12,256 nt of DNA from an uncultured Bacilli bacterium (GTDB lineage: Bacteria > Bacillota_I > Bacilli_A > RF39 > UBA660), in contig CAJUHL010000044.1 in assembly GCA_910586425.1 (NCBI GenBank), positions 1 to 12,256 of the forward strand. The letters run 5' to 3'. A program made the translations under genes and the position numbers. Of this stretch, positions 1-7,724 are shown piece after piece (position 1 is the first letter of the stretch; each line of letters begins with the position of its first letter). A model generated the notes under the pieces. It was not told where the DNA came from, searched no databases, and saw only the letters and a list, made by a program, of their open reading frames with translations.

Positions 1-50
1 TTTTCCAATTTTAATTTTTGAAAGAAAACTATTGACTTTTAATAGTTAGC

Positions 51-117
51 CTTTCACTTGTACCAGTACAACTAAATCATAAGCTTTTTTCTACTGGACT
101 TTCACTAGACATAAGCT
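51..117. repeat. Short interleaved direct and inverted repeats at the window edge
   Basis: CTTTCACT occurs at 51-58 and 99-106, and CATAAGCT at 78-85 and 110-117, in the same order. CCAGTA (63-68) pairs with TACTGG (92-97), and just outside, AACTATT (27-33) pairs with AATAGTT (41-47). No gene is seen in bases 1-262. The cluster could be part of a structured RNA or the worn edge of a mobile element that continues beyond the window. The repeats are seen directly; their role is unknown. Confidence 0.4.
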
Positions 118-262
118 AAATTTGTAGGAAAAATTTAAATTTTCTCTAATTTTTTGAAATTTCTAAACAGTTATTGCTTCTTATCTAGTACAAAGAAAGA
201 CTCGATTTTATAGTCTCTATGTGTTTCAATGAAGAACTTTTTGGAACTAATTTTGGACAAAC

Positions 263-287
263 AAAAAAGATCTTCCTAACGAAGATC
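263..287 (-). terminator. Intrinsic terminator of the Cys-rich membrane protein gene
   Basis: On the minus strand a perfect 7-bp stem (GATCTTC / GAAGATC, loop GTTAG) is followed directly by six T. It lies about 160 bases after the stop of the 447-1511 gene. Bases 288-446 hold no convincing gene. Confidence 0.75.
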
Positions 288-446
288 AAAATATATTTCA
301 TACAAGTAATTATATCAAATATAGTTATTTCATAAATAGAACCAATTTTTATGATTCTTATATTATATTTACCTACTCTTGGTATATGTGGGCCTATATT
401 TACAACTAAAAGATCATCATTTTTATTTAAACTATATATCTTTTAT

Positions 447-1511
447 TTAATGACATTGTTCTTCTGTTTTATTTTGAATCAAATGATATCCACTAGGACA
501 AGCAGTATCTGCTTGACCATCTTTTGCCCATTTATAAATACTTCCATTGGCATTGCACTGATAACAAACCTTTGGACCACATTCCTCATTGGTTAACTTG
601 GTCTTATAATAACCAGCTGGACAACTAGCAGTTTTTCCTGGATTACTAGATTGCCATAAGTATTTACTACTATCACTAATACACTGATAACATGCTGGAG
701 GAGCCTGTTTGATACTCGCAGTACAATCTCCACTTACAAAACAAGCAATACATCCTGTAAATTTATCATCTTGCCCAATCGCACTAAACACAAATTGAAC
801 AATTGCAATGACAAAGAACACGATTGCTCCTGCAAGTAATCTTCGAATAAAACGACTTTGTGATTCTTTCATCTGTTTTTCATCACTTGAAATTACTGCA
901 CGTACAAAATCAAGCATACCCATTATGACTAAAAAAATGGGAACCAATATCTTAATTAAGTTAATAATTTTACTAATATACATTGGAAATTCTATTGGAA
1001 TATCTGAAAGACCACAACTCTCTAGCCTTTTTCTGTAATCCTCTGGCGTACTTTTTTTTTCAATTTCCTTTGATTGCTGTTGCACATTAGTAGGTACTTG
1101 CTCATAGTAATTGCAGTTTGGATAATCACACTCTTTATTCGCTAACTTTACTTTCTCATAGGGCATACCATCTCCCATATATCTAATTGTATAACTTCCA
1201 TCTATGGTACTTACATATAAAGTAGGACAAGAAAGTTCTCCCTCACGTGTTGCCATGATTCCTAAACTATATAAGCAACCATCACTGGTATCATGACACT
1301 GCATACTTATATTATACTTATCTTCTCCTTTGTAATAAAAAAGTTCATTTTCTCCATTTGTATCCTTTGGGCCATTATTTTCTAAATTATAATATACGAT
1401 TCGATTATTTTTCACATCTTCATATGTACAGGAAAGACCAAAAGCAGATACTTTACTTTGCCCAAATAGAAACAAAGTACTTAATAATATTAGATATTTC
1501 AGTTTTTTCAT
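447..1511 (-). CDS. Secreted/membrane Cys-rich protein with VirB2/TrbC-like two-helix core
   Basis: 354 residues. The start is the internal ATG at 1511 because AAAGGAAG lies 8 bases before it; an upstream in-frame ATG at 1532 has no ribosome site and would put a charged stretch before the signal peptide. A lipid-rich N-terminus ending near VSA (21-23) looks like a signal peptide. Residues 24-170 form a Cys-containing extracellular domain. Residues about 177-203 and 222-246 are two hydrophobic helices joined by a charged loop (SSDEKQMKESQSRFIRR), the layout of VirB2/TrbC pilin-like subunits. The tail carries two tandem 38-residue modules (C274-C311 and C316-C353), each starting CYQC and containing C-P-x-G-Y. 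The architecture suggests a surface structure or secretion-related subunit, but no other secretion gene is nearby, so function is inferred. It has its own promoter at 1543-1571. Confidence 0.8.
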   Translation of the reverse strand: MKKLKYLILLSTLFLFGQSKVSAFGLSCTYEDVKNNRIVYYNLENNGPKDTNGENELFYYKGEDKYNISMQCHDTSDGCLYSLGIMATREGELSCPTLYVSTIDGSYTIRYMGDGMPYEKVKLANKECDYPNCNYYEQVPTNVQQQSKEIEKKSTPEDYRKRLESCGLSDIPIEFPMYISKIINLIKILVPIFLVIMGMLDFVRAVISSDEKQMKESQSRFIRRLLAGAIVFFVIAIVQFVFSAIGQDDKFTGCIACFVSGDCTASIKQAPPACYQCISDSSKYLWQSSNPGKTASCPAGYYKTKLTNEECGPKVCYQCNANGSIYKWAKDGQADTACPSGYHLIQNKTEEQCH

Positions 1512-1542
1512 GTGTCGCTTCCTTTCGTCCAAATCTATTTTT

Positions 1543-1571
1543 ATTATATCGAATTTTTAATGCAATAGCAA
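1543..1571 (-). promoter_or_regulatory. Sigma-A-type promoter of the Cys-rich protein gene
   Basis: Reading the minus strand, TTGCTA (1571-1566) and a perfect TATAAT (1548-1543) are separated by exactly 17 bases. The predicted start near 1536 leaves a leader of about 25 bases before the ATG at 1511. The gene can therefore be expressed independently of the ABC gene ending at 1578. Confidence 0.75.
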
Positions 1572-1577
1572 TCATTC

Positions 1578-3278
1578 TTATGAACTACTATATAAATCAT
1601 AATAAATATTCTTATTTTGAATCAATTTTTGGTGTGTCCCAACTTCAGCAATTCGATTATCATGAATAACGATAATCTGATCTGCATATTTTAAGATTTC
1701 CTTTTCACGGGAAATAATCATAATCGTATGATTTTCTTTTAATTTATTTAAGAGATTTAAAACAACTTCACTGCTATGTTTTTCAAGTACACTAAGAGAT
1801 TCATCAAACAACATAATTTTGGAATTTTTTAATAGAGCCCTTGCGATGGCGAGTAATTGTTTTACATTGTTAGAAATATTTTCTTCTTTACTAAATATAG
1901 GTGTATCATAACCTTCTGATAAACTGCAAATATAATCATGAATTTGTAATACCTTACAAATTTCTACAATTTTATCAAAATCTTGTTCTACCAACATTAA
2001 ATTATCCTTAATCGAAATATCAAAGAAACTAGGTGTTTTTCTAACAGCTGCAATTAAATCATAATATGTTTGACCATCAATTTTCTCAATGGAAACTCCA
2101 TCGATTTGGATTTCACCGCTATGTTTTTCGTTTAATTTTAATAGTAAATCAAAAACACCTGTCTTACCACTTCCAGCTTTACCTGTAACTACTGTAATTT
2201 GATTAGATGGAATTTCAAAAGACGCCATATTCAATATTGGATCCATTTTATTTCCATACAATACATCCATAAATTGAATGTTTCCTTCAAAGGAATAAGA
2301 TGATGAAAAAGCAATTTGTTCATTTTCTTTGGAATATTCTAATATTTTATTAAAACGAGCAAATGATACTTTTAAGTTTTGTAATTCGATACTTACTGTG
2401 TTAATGACACCAAAATTATCTATTATTTTTTGATAATAGGTATAGATTAGCATAATAACACCTAATGTCATTTGTCCTTTTGACATAAGAAATATTCCAT
2501 AAAATACAAGCCCAAAACGTGCCGATTGAATGACTGCTAAAACAAAGGCTTTTATGCATACTGTGAATTTATCATATTTTGCATTTGCGTCTAAATATAT
2601 AAGACTCTTTTCTTTGACACGATTGTTAATATTTTTGAATACATGTAGTCCTTTGATTTCTTTGATTCCCAAAAATACTTCATGCAAAGTGGAAGTTTTA
2701 CTATCTAATGTTGCTTTTCTCATTAGATTTAGTTTTTGTGTTCTTTTTCCACTGAATAGATACACACCAACCATCAGTATCGAAACTACAACTGTAATAA
2801 TAAAAATATAAATATTTAAGGAAAAAAAGTAAGAATAAATAATCAAAAATTCTAATATTTGGACAATACGCATTACCCCATTAGAATAAAAGGCACATAT
2901 GACATCAATGTCATTATTTAGTATATTTCCATATTCTCCTAAACTGAATCGAGATAAACTATAAATAGAGTTTTGAAATGTCGAATAGGTTGCTAGTCGT
3001 GTATATCTTTTATACAAACAATTGTATAATCTCCAAAAAATAACATTGTTGATACATTCAACAATATAATAGGAAATATAAACGATTAATGATAGAATAA
3101 TGAGATGGTAAGCACGTTCAAAATTCCCTTTAGAAGCCCAATCGATCGCATCACTATACCATACTGGCAAAATCAAAAGAATTCCTCGCATTAAGATAGA
3201 AGTTATAAATTTGAGAGAAAATTCTTTCCAAGTTTTTTTCAATATTTTTTTATTTTCAATTTGTATTTTTGTTTTCAT
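1578..3278 (-). CDS. Half-size ABC exporter (membrane domain fused to degenerate ATPase domain)
   Basis: 566 residues, normal length for a half exporter with fused membrane and nucleotide-binding domains. Hydrophobic helices occupy residues about 22-300. The ATPase domain follows: Walker A GKAGSGKT at 366-373 is intact, and Walker B is KIMLFDE (487-493) with the catalytic Glu E493 kept. Other ATPase motifs are altered: the Q-loop Gln position is K414, the LSGGQ signature is ISNNV (468-472), the D-loop reads SVLE (496-499), and the H-loop His is R524. Such losses are known in one half of heterodimeric exporters, so this may need a consensus partner encoded elsewhere; none is adjacent. Substrate unknown. 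GGGGA lies just before the ATG. No terminator separates it from the next gene, but that gene has its own promoter. Confidence 0.9.
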   Translation of the reverse strand: MKTKIQIENKKILKKTWKEFSLKFITSILMRGILLILPVWYSDAIDWASKGNFERAYHLIILSLIVYISYYIVECINNVIFWRLYNCLYKRYTRLATYSTFQNSIYSLSRFSLGEYGNILNNDIDVICAFYSNGVMRIVQILEFLIIYSYFFSLNIYIFIITVVVSILMVGVYLFSGKRTQKLNLMRKATLDSKTSTLHEVFLGIKEIKGLHVFKNINNRVKEKSLIYLDANAKYDKFTVCIKAFVLAVIQSARFGLVFYGIFLMSKGQMTLGVIMLIYTYYQKIIDNFGVINTVSIELQNLKVSFARFNKILEYSKENEQIAFSSSYSFEGNIQFMDVLYGNKMDPILNMASFEIPSNQITVVTGKAGSGKTGVFDLLLKLNEKHSGEIQIDGVSIEKIDGQTYYDLIAAVRKTPSFFDISIKDNLMLVEQDFDKIVEICKVLQIHDYICSLSEGYDTPIFSKEENISNNVKQLLAIARALLKNSKIMLFDESLSVLEKHSSEVVLNLLNKLKENHTIMIISREKEILKYADQIIVIHDNRIAEVGTHQKLIQNKNIYYDLYSSS

Positions 3279-3289
3279 ATGCTTCCCCT

Positions 3290-3307
3290 TATACTAAATA
3301 TAGTATA
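3290..3307. promoter_or_regulatory. Palindrome just upstream of the ABC exporter gene
   Basis: TATACTA (3290-3296) and TAGTATA (3301-3307) form a perfect 7-bp inverted repeat with a 4-base centre, 12 bases before the ATG. The arms contain -10-like boxes (TATACT, TATATT on the minus strand), so this may be a promoter core or an operator over it. No good -35 box is visible. Confidence 0.35.
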
Positions 3308-3453
3308 TCACGAAACTCTCAAATCTGATTGAAATTACAAATAATTTGACATTTTTATACAAAATATTGTTTCTTATCTTTTCATAAGTTCTCAAATATC
3401 CTTTGCTTTTGGAAGATATTCATATATAACTTTAGAAGCTCTTATATTGTAAT

Positions 3454-3486
3454 AAAAAAGAAGATTACTTTTCTATCTTCTCTTTC
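3454..3486 (-). terminator. Intrinsic terminator overlapping the stop codon of the PH-like membrane protein gene
   Basis: On the minus strand, AAGAGAAGAT at the gene's 3' end pairs with ATCTTCTTTT after the stop (6 perfect pairs GAAGAT/ATCTTC, extended by further A-T and one G-T pair). The 9-base loop holds the TAA stop, and a T run follows. It separates this gene from the ABC exporter downstream. Confidence 0.7.
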
Positions 3487-4448
3487 ACTTGTTTTCTGTT
3501 TTCACTGGTATACCCAATTAAAGCATTGGTACTTTTTTTAGCAATGGTTTGTAAGATTTCATCAAAAACATCTTTGGCTTTTTTGGTAAGCCCATTTAAA
3601 GTAGCAATGGTATGTTTTTTTCCATTTTTAGTCATTACAATTACACTTTGACTGGCTTTGATTCCATTTCTACGTTGAATAAATTGATATACCCAAATAA
3701 TATCACTATATGGAATGGCTTCAAACGTAGAAGCAAAGTTTACTATATAATTTTCTGTTAAATAAGTATGGGCATTGGCATAGTAAAATGCATTCGAATC
3801 ATTCATTTCTTTGTCAATTTGTTCTCTTTGTTCTGTTGTTAGTTTATTTACTTTTCTTTTAAAACTCAAAGCACAAATACCACCATATGCTCCAAAACCA
3901 AATCCAAATAGGGCTAAAAGAAGCATAAATAGTAACACAATTTCAGAAACACCAAATGGGCTTGTTTCTAAATCTAAATAGATAGTACCAAAATAATTTG
4001 CAAATTCATCTGCGGCAATTTGGTCACTTTCTTCTAATATTTCATTATATGCTTCAAAGGCAATTTCTTGGATATCAGATGGAATTTTTTTGGTTGCCCC
4101 ATCTATGGTTGCCTTTTCGTCTTTTTTTAGTGTATTCTCTAATTCTGTATACCGTGATGGACTCATTCTAATTATATATAGGTACTCTTCTTCATCCATA
4201 ACGAAATAAAATTTATCTGTTTGTCCTGGATAATAAGCAAATGCGTCAGAAACAGCAATTACATCAATGTGCGCCTTTTTCTCTTCTTCCACATTATCTG
4301 CAATCAATTGATGCATTGATTTTGTTTCTTGGGTTCCATACCAGAAAAATGCTACACTCGCAAGGATGATTGAAAATAATCCTATCAAAAACATTGTTTT
4401 TAGTTTATTATATTCTTTACTTACTTTTTCATTTGTAAAATCTTTCAT
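3465..4448 (-). CDS. Two-helix membrane protein with C-terminal PH-like (DUF6709/YcxB-type) domain
   Basis: 327 residues. One membrane helix at about 19-37, an extracytoplasmic acidic domain at about 40-163, a second helix at about 167-194 rich in Gly and Phe, then a cytoplasmic tail at 195-327. The tail has the pattern of the PH-like domains in YcxB/DUF6709-type proteins: a beta-strand-rich stretch around LTENYIVNF (230-238), IPYSDIIWVYQF (245-256), a basic turn (RRNGIKA), then strands and a final helix. I recognise the fold by pattern only, so the family name is tentative. AGGAG lies 6 bases before the ATG, and a TATAAT box lies about 22 bases upstream. It is a single-gene unit closed by its own terminator. 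Function unknown. Confidence 0.85.
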   Translation of the reverse strand: MKDFTNEKVSKEYNKLKTMFLIGLFSIILASVAFFWYGTQETKSMHQLIADNVEEEKKAHIDVIAVSDAFAYYPGQTDKFYFVMDEEEYLYIIRMSPSRYTELENTLKKDEKATIDGATKKIPSDIQEIAFEAYNEILEESDQIAADEFANYFGTIYLDLETSPFGVSEIVLLFMLLLALFGFGFGAYGGICALSFKRKVNKLTTEQREQIDKEMNDSNAFYYANAHTYLTENYIVNFASTFEAIPYSDIIWVYQFIQRRNGIKASQSVIVMTKNGKKHTIATLNGLTKKAKDVFDEILQTIAKKSTNALIGYTSENRKQVKEKIEK

Positions 4449-4469
4449 ACTATCACTCCTATATCTTAT

Positions 4470-4475
4470 ATTATA
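4470..4475 (-). promoter_or_regulatory. -10 box of the PH-like membrane protein gene
   Basis: The minus strand reads CTATATAAT here, a perfect TATAAT about 22 bases before the ATG at 4448. There is no convincing -35 hexamer 16-18 bases further up, where the sequence is T-rich. Confidence 0.45.
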
Positions 4476-4582
4476 TAGAAAAAAAGAATAAAAATCTATA
4501 TTTCACTTCTATTTTATGAAAAATCATTTTATTTTATTTCAATCTTGAATAAAATTTATTATAAAGCCTAAAATAGAACAAT

Positions 4583-4602
4583 AAAAAAAGAGCTAGTCAG
4601 CT
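4583..4602 (-). terminator. Weak terminator-like hairpin
   Basis: On the minus strand, AGCT-GACT-AGCT (4602-4591) is followed by CTTTTTTT. The 4-bp stem is short, but it is a GC-richer island in AT-rich DNA with a run of seven T, and would stop leftward transcription before the 3465-4448 gene. Confidence 0.35.
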
Positions 4603-4729
4603 ACAGGGGATATTAAACTTTGTTTCTAAACTATCTGAACTCAATTACAATTCTATATTTAATTGAAATTTTCATTTTGTTATCAGAAATTAGATATGAG
4701 AATATAAAATCTACAATTATTAGAGAACT

Positions 4730-4767
4730 TAAAAATATCAAGTTTCAAATTTGACTTGATATTTTTA
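4730..4767. terminator. Perfect 14-bp hairpin, possible bidirectional terminator
   Basis: TAAAAATATCAAGT (4730-4743) pairs perfectly with ACTTGATATTTTTA (4754-4767) around a 10-base centre that is itself nearly palindromic. Both strands end the stem in TTTTT. It lies about 220 bases after the metallopeptidase stop and is the only strong stem there, so it may end that operon. The stem is AT-rich, which weakens it. Confidence 0.45.
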
Positions 4768-4837
4768 TCATCAAATATTATTTATGATATATTCGATCAT
4801 TGATATATAAAAATCAATCGAAAGATTTTTTTATTGT

Positions 4838-4978
4838 TTACAAAGAAATCATCCTAAAAGAAGAATGGTGTTTATGATTTACAGACTCAAACAAGAAATT
4901 AAATAGTATGAAAATGATCACATAAAATTTAGGCACAATCCTATGAGGTTCTACATATTGCAAATTAGACTGATCCAT
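4838..4978 (-). CDS. Possible 46-residue hydrophobic peptide directly after the metallopeptidase gene
   Basis: This frame starts MDQSNLQY, has a hydrophobic core (FYVIIFILFNFLF, residues 18-30) and a His/Ser-rich tail. It lies in the same reading frame as the metallopeptidase, after its TGA stop and a second TGA two codons later. No ribosome site precedes the ATG. It may be chance or a decayed extension of the upstream gene; I could not match it to any family. Confidence 0.2.
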   Translation of the reverse strand: MDQSNLQYVEPHRIVPKFYVIIFILFNFLFESVNHKHHSSFRMISL

Positions 4979-4987
4979 TTTTCATAA

Positions 4988-6796
4988 TCAGGCACACATA
5001 GTATGATTATCACCTGTTACATTTTCATAACTAGGTACCCATTTAGCATGTTCAATCATTCGTTCACAAGTATCCATAGTGTCATTTAACAAATTCATTC
5101 TTTTTTTAGTTAATTCAGTTACTCTGTTATTCACCACATCGTCCATCATTTCAAAATAAGGTAAAGTGCTATATTCATTAATTATTTTATTTAATTTATC
5201 GAAGTTCTCTTTTCCAACCACATGATATAAAGAATTTAAATTGTTACTTACTCTGGCACGAATAATATCTTTTCTGAATTTCTCCCAGAATACTCGGATA
5301 AAATTTCTTTGTTGTTCATATGATGTTCCACCCTGAATTTTTGATGTGTTTGGGTTATCAAATAGATAAACTCCATCCCTATGCATTGCTTCCGTTACTT
5401 CCATTGCAATTACTTGATTCATAACTTCAGAGAATTCGACATAATCTCTAACTTCATCTTCCTCTGTACATAAAAATTCAAAGCCGCATTTGTACAGGGA
5501 TTTACCGTTTGTATAATCAACTAAAGATAATTCTATTGCGTGATTTAGTTCATGAATCAATGTTACATCAATATATTCTTGCAGACAACCTTCTGGCGAA
5601 AAAAATAATAATGTAACTAATTCGGGATAACCATTCACCGTTCTTGTATTAGGATCAATATACATGGTTCCCTTTATAATCTTATCAATTGTAAAGCCAA
5701 CATTTGTTTCCAAATCCAAATTATTTATTTGTTCTAAATTATCCTTATAACTACTTGTTATTTCTACAGTTTCTTTTTCTGCTAGTTCTTTAAAATATTT
5801 TTTTTTGGCTGTAATTTCATCCATAAATTCTTGTTTAGGTATGTTTACTCTAGCTTCCTCTGTAAGTAAAAATTCTTCTTTAGGCATTTGGTCCTTGTAT
5901 AATCCAATCAATCTGTAATATTTTATTCTATCTTCGATAATCGTTTCTTTTGAAAATTGAGAGACACTAGGGTCATTCATTTTTTCATCAGCCTTACTAC
6001 TAAATGATTCTATTACACTATTTTCATCAAATGAATTACCAACAACTTTGAATATATCTATTTTACTTTGAAATGAGTACCAATCTTTTTTATCAGAAGA
6101 AAGATATAATTCGAGTAGTTTCTTGTCATATTCAGAAGTATATTTTTCAATGGATTTTAAAAATTCTACCATATACTTTTCGTTGGTCTTTCTTTCTATT
6201 TCATCACTTTTCTCGATTAAAGGTTTTAAATCGTCAAATTGCTTATCAAATTCTCTAAATTCTATATCTAATATATCAATATATTCACTTAGCTTTTCTA
6301 TTCGCGCAAATACTTCTTTTGCTTCATCGGTTAAAATCCATTCATTAAATTTCTCGGCACTAATATAAATACCCAAATTTTTTAAAATACCCACACTTTT
6401 TTCTATGATGTATTCATTATCAGTAGGCTCGCGCGGAATCGTCTTTATCCCATTATAAGTAACTTCTCTATATTCGGGGCTACCAAAGCAAGCCCTCAAT
6501 AACTTTTCCGCATCAGGGAGTTCTTCTATTTCATCGGTTTTATTACTTTTAATCATTTTAGTTTTTACTTCATCTGATAAATAAATATTGTTGTATTCTA
6601 AAAAACGAATTGTTAGTTCAACCCTTTTTGCTGCTTGCATATTGTACATTGCATATTTTTTACTCTGCACTGTACTATAAACTATTGGCTCGATTCGATT
6701 CAACCCAGCAACAATAATATCTTTAAATTCTTCTCCATATATCTGGATAAAATACGGCAATGCTTGCTGTATTCGTTGCTTCAATTCCATTTCCAT
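4988..6796 (-). CDS. Putative zinc metallopeptidase (HELNH motif), 602 residues
   Basis: The zincin motif HELNH lies at 415-419 (H415, E416, H419) after a hydrophobic strand (YIDVTLI). Candidate third ligands follow in an acidic helix: E454, E457, E466. Two strands before the motif, GTMYIDPNTRTVNGYPELVTL (377-396 region) looks like the edge strand of a zincin fold. Residues about 155-350 are rich in Glu and Lys and probably helical or coiled. There is no signal peptide or membrane helix, so it should be cytoplasmic. It is the last gene of a three-gene operon: its ATG lies 2 bases after the stop of the 115-residue gene and has no strong ribosome site, so translational coupling is likely. It ends in TGA, unlike its TAA-ending neighbours. 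The family is not recognised beyond the zincin motif, and the substrate is unknown. Confidence 0.75.
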   Translation of the reverse strand: MEMELKQRIQQALPYFIQIYGEEFKDIIVAGLNRIEPIVYSTVQSKKYAMYNMQAAKRVELTIRFLEYNNIYLSDEVKTKMIKSNKTDEIEELPDAEKLLRACFGSPEYREVTYNGIKTIPREPTDNEYIIEKSVGILKNLGIYISAEKFNEWILTDEAKEVFARIEKLSEYIDILDIEFREFDKQFDDLKPLIEKSDEIERKTNEKYMVEFLKSIEKYTSEYDKKLLELYLSSDKKDWYSFQSKIDIFKVVGNSFDENSVIESFSSKADEKMNDPSVSQFSKETIIEDRIKYYRLIGLYKDQMPKEEFLLTEEARVNIPKQEFMDEITAKKKYFKELAEKETVEITSSYKDNLEQINNLDLETNVGFTIDKIIKGTMYIDPNTRTVNGYPELVTLLFFSPEGCLQEYIDVTLIHELNHAIELSLVDYTNGKSLYKCGFEFLCTEEDEVRDYVEFSEVMNQVIAMEVTEAMHRDGVYLFDNPNTSKIQGGTSYEQQRNFIRVFWEKFRKDIIRARVSNNLNSLYHVVGKENFDKLNKIINEYSTLPYFEMMDDVVNNRVTELTKKRMNLLNDTMDTCERMIEHAKWVPSYENVTGDNHTMCA

Positions 6797-6798
6797 AT

Positions 6799-7146
6799 TT
6801 ATACAATTCCAACCATTTCTTTAAGTTTTTTTATGAATACATTATAATTATATGGGTATTTATTTTTAAATCTATACTTGATTATTTCATCATCAGTATA
6901 AATAATTAATTTTGCTTCTTCTCCACCTATAACCTTATCGTTAATATATTTGCTATCCCAGTAGATAACATATTTCTTTACTAAAGTGATTAATTCTTCA
7001 ATATTCATATTTAACTGACTTTTAATGAATTTATCATTTTGAATTTTTGTTATATTTTTATGTATTAAATCAATTTTAATAAATGATGTATTAAAACCAT
7101 TAAGTTTTTCTTCTAATTCAATTTTGGAAATCGTTTGATTACACAT
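6799..7146 (-). CDS. Small uncharacterised protein, 115 residues, middle gene of the GNAT/peptidase operon
   Basis: The start is the ATG at 7146 (MCNQTISK) because AAAGAAAGGA sits about 9 bases before it; the longer frame from 7173 would begin inside the upstream gene's end. N-terminal residues 1-50 are mixed charged and probably helical. Residues 58-115 carry a pattern of the form YWDSKYIN ... EEAKLIIYTDDEI ... YRFKNKYPYNYNVFIKKL, i.e. two strands, an aromatic turn and a helix. This resembles small single-domain proteins seen in Bacillota, but I cannot name the family. It lies 17 bases after the GNAT gene and 2 bases before the metallopeptidase, so it may be an adaptor, inhibitor or substrate of one of them. 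Confidence 0.7.
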   Translation of the reverse strand: MCNQTISKIELEEKLNGFNTSFIKIDLIHKNITKIQNDKFIKSQLNMNIEELITLVKKYVIYWDSKYINDKVIGGEEAKLIIYTDDEIIKYRFKNKYPYNYNVFIKKLKEMVGIV

Positions 7147-7163
7147 ATGAAAAATTCCTTTCT

Positions 7164-7574
7164 TTAAAACCATTTACTTGGAGTGGTTAGAAAATAATCA
7201 TCGCTTTCTTGAAAGCCTATCTTTTTATAAAAATCTTTCGCTTTATCTGTTTGGACTAACCATTCAGAATCTCTACAAGCATTCCTACATTTTTGAACTA
7301 ATGAAGACCCAATGCCTTTATTTTGAAATTCAGGCAAAACGGCTAAATCATAAATAATAGAACGAAAATGTAAATCACTTAACGCTCTTATACAACCTAT
7401 CAATTTACCATCAATCCATGCAGAAAACACAAAAGTTGAATTAAGAAAACCAATATTAAAATGGTCAATCATTTCTTGTGTTGTTGTTTCTTCTGTCGCC
7501 CAACCTACTGCTAAAAACAATTGGTACAATTGTTCACAAGGCAAATTTTTTTCTGTTCTATATTCTATATTCAT
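7164..7574 (-). CDS. GNAT-family N-acetyltransferase
   Basis: 136 residues, a normal length for a compact GNAT enzyme that transfers the acetyl group of acetyl-CoA to an amine. Motif A is clear: strand IIYDLAVL (73-80), then PEFQNKGIGSSL (81-92) with the Q-x-x-G-x-G pyrophosphate loop (Q84, G87, G89). Motif B is FYKKIGF (115-121). The N-terminal segment with LYQLFLAVGW (16-25) is typical of the substrate side. The substrate cannot be told from sequence. AGAGGGG precedes the ATG by 6-7 bases, and an extended -10 promoter lies about 60 bases upstream. It is the first gene of the operon. A GNAT toxin role is possible but unsupported: no ribbon-helix-helix antitoxin is adjacent. Confidence 0.9.
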   Translation of the reverse strand: MNIEYRTEKNLPCEQLYQLFLAVGWATEETTTQEMIDHFNIGFLNSTFVFSAWIDGKLIGCIRALSDLHFRSIIYDLAVLPEFQNKGIGSSLVQKCRNACRDSEWLVQTDKAKDFYKKIGFQESDDYFLTTPSKWF

Positions 7575-7632
7575 TTCTATCCCCTCTAAAAATTTATGAT
7601 TGAAATTTTGCCAATCCTAAATTTCTATAAAG

Positions 7633-7641
7633 ATTATAGCA
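7633..7641 (-). promoter_or_regulatory. Extended -10 promoter of the GNAT operon
   Basis: The minus strand reads TGCTATAAT, a consensus extended -10. There is no good -35 at 17 bases, which extended -10 promoters tolerate. The predicted start near 7626 gives a leader of about 50 bases. A perfect TTGACA at 7705-7700 further upstream has no -10 at proper spacing. Confidence 0.6.
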
Positions 7642-7724
7642 TAGCTTTTAAGCATATTAAAACTCGGATCTTATATAAATTTCAAAAATTTAAGTTTTCT
7701 GTCAACCTAATGTTATTGCTATAG

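Larger units (their letters stand above)
4449..4987. other. 540-base non-coding spacer with hairpins
   Basis: No full-length gene is present. Visible items are the -10 box of the gene to the left (4470-4475), a terminator-like hairpin (4583-4602), a 14-bp stem (4730-4767) and a 46-codon open frame directly after the metallopeptidase gene (4838-4978). A bulged stem near 4788-4825 (TTCG, then ATTGAT pairing with ATCAAT, CGAA) is followed by a T run on the plus strand. Short plus-strand open frames between 4850 and 4980 are too short to call. Confidence 0.5.

Noticed and set aside
185..442. 85-codon open frame on the minus strand directly after the Cys-rich protein gene
   Set aside because: It has no usable start codon near its beginning, no ribosome site, and runs straight through the clear intrinsic terminator at 263-287.
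6073..6368. Plus-strand open frames of 60-80 codons inside the metallopeptidase gene
   Set aside because: They are antisense to a well-supported gene, have no ribosome sites and show skewed Ser/Phe/Ile composition typical of antisense frames in AT-rich DNA.
7164..7574. GNAT protein as a toxin of a TacAT-type toxin-antitoxin pair
   Set aside because: No ribbon-helix-helix antitoxin gene is adjacent; the next gene encodes a 115-residue protein without that pattern, and the operon continues into a peptidase.
7700..7705. Perfect TTGACA (-35 box) on the minus strand upstream of the GNAT operon
   Set aside because: No -10-like hexamer lies 16-18 bases downstream; the extended -10 at 7633-7641 is too far away to pair with it.
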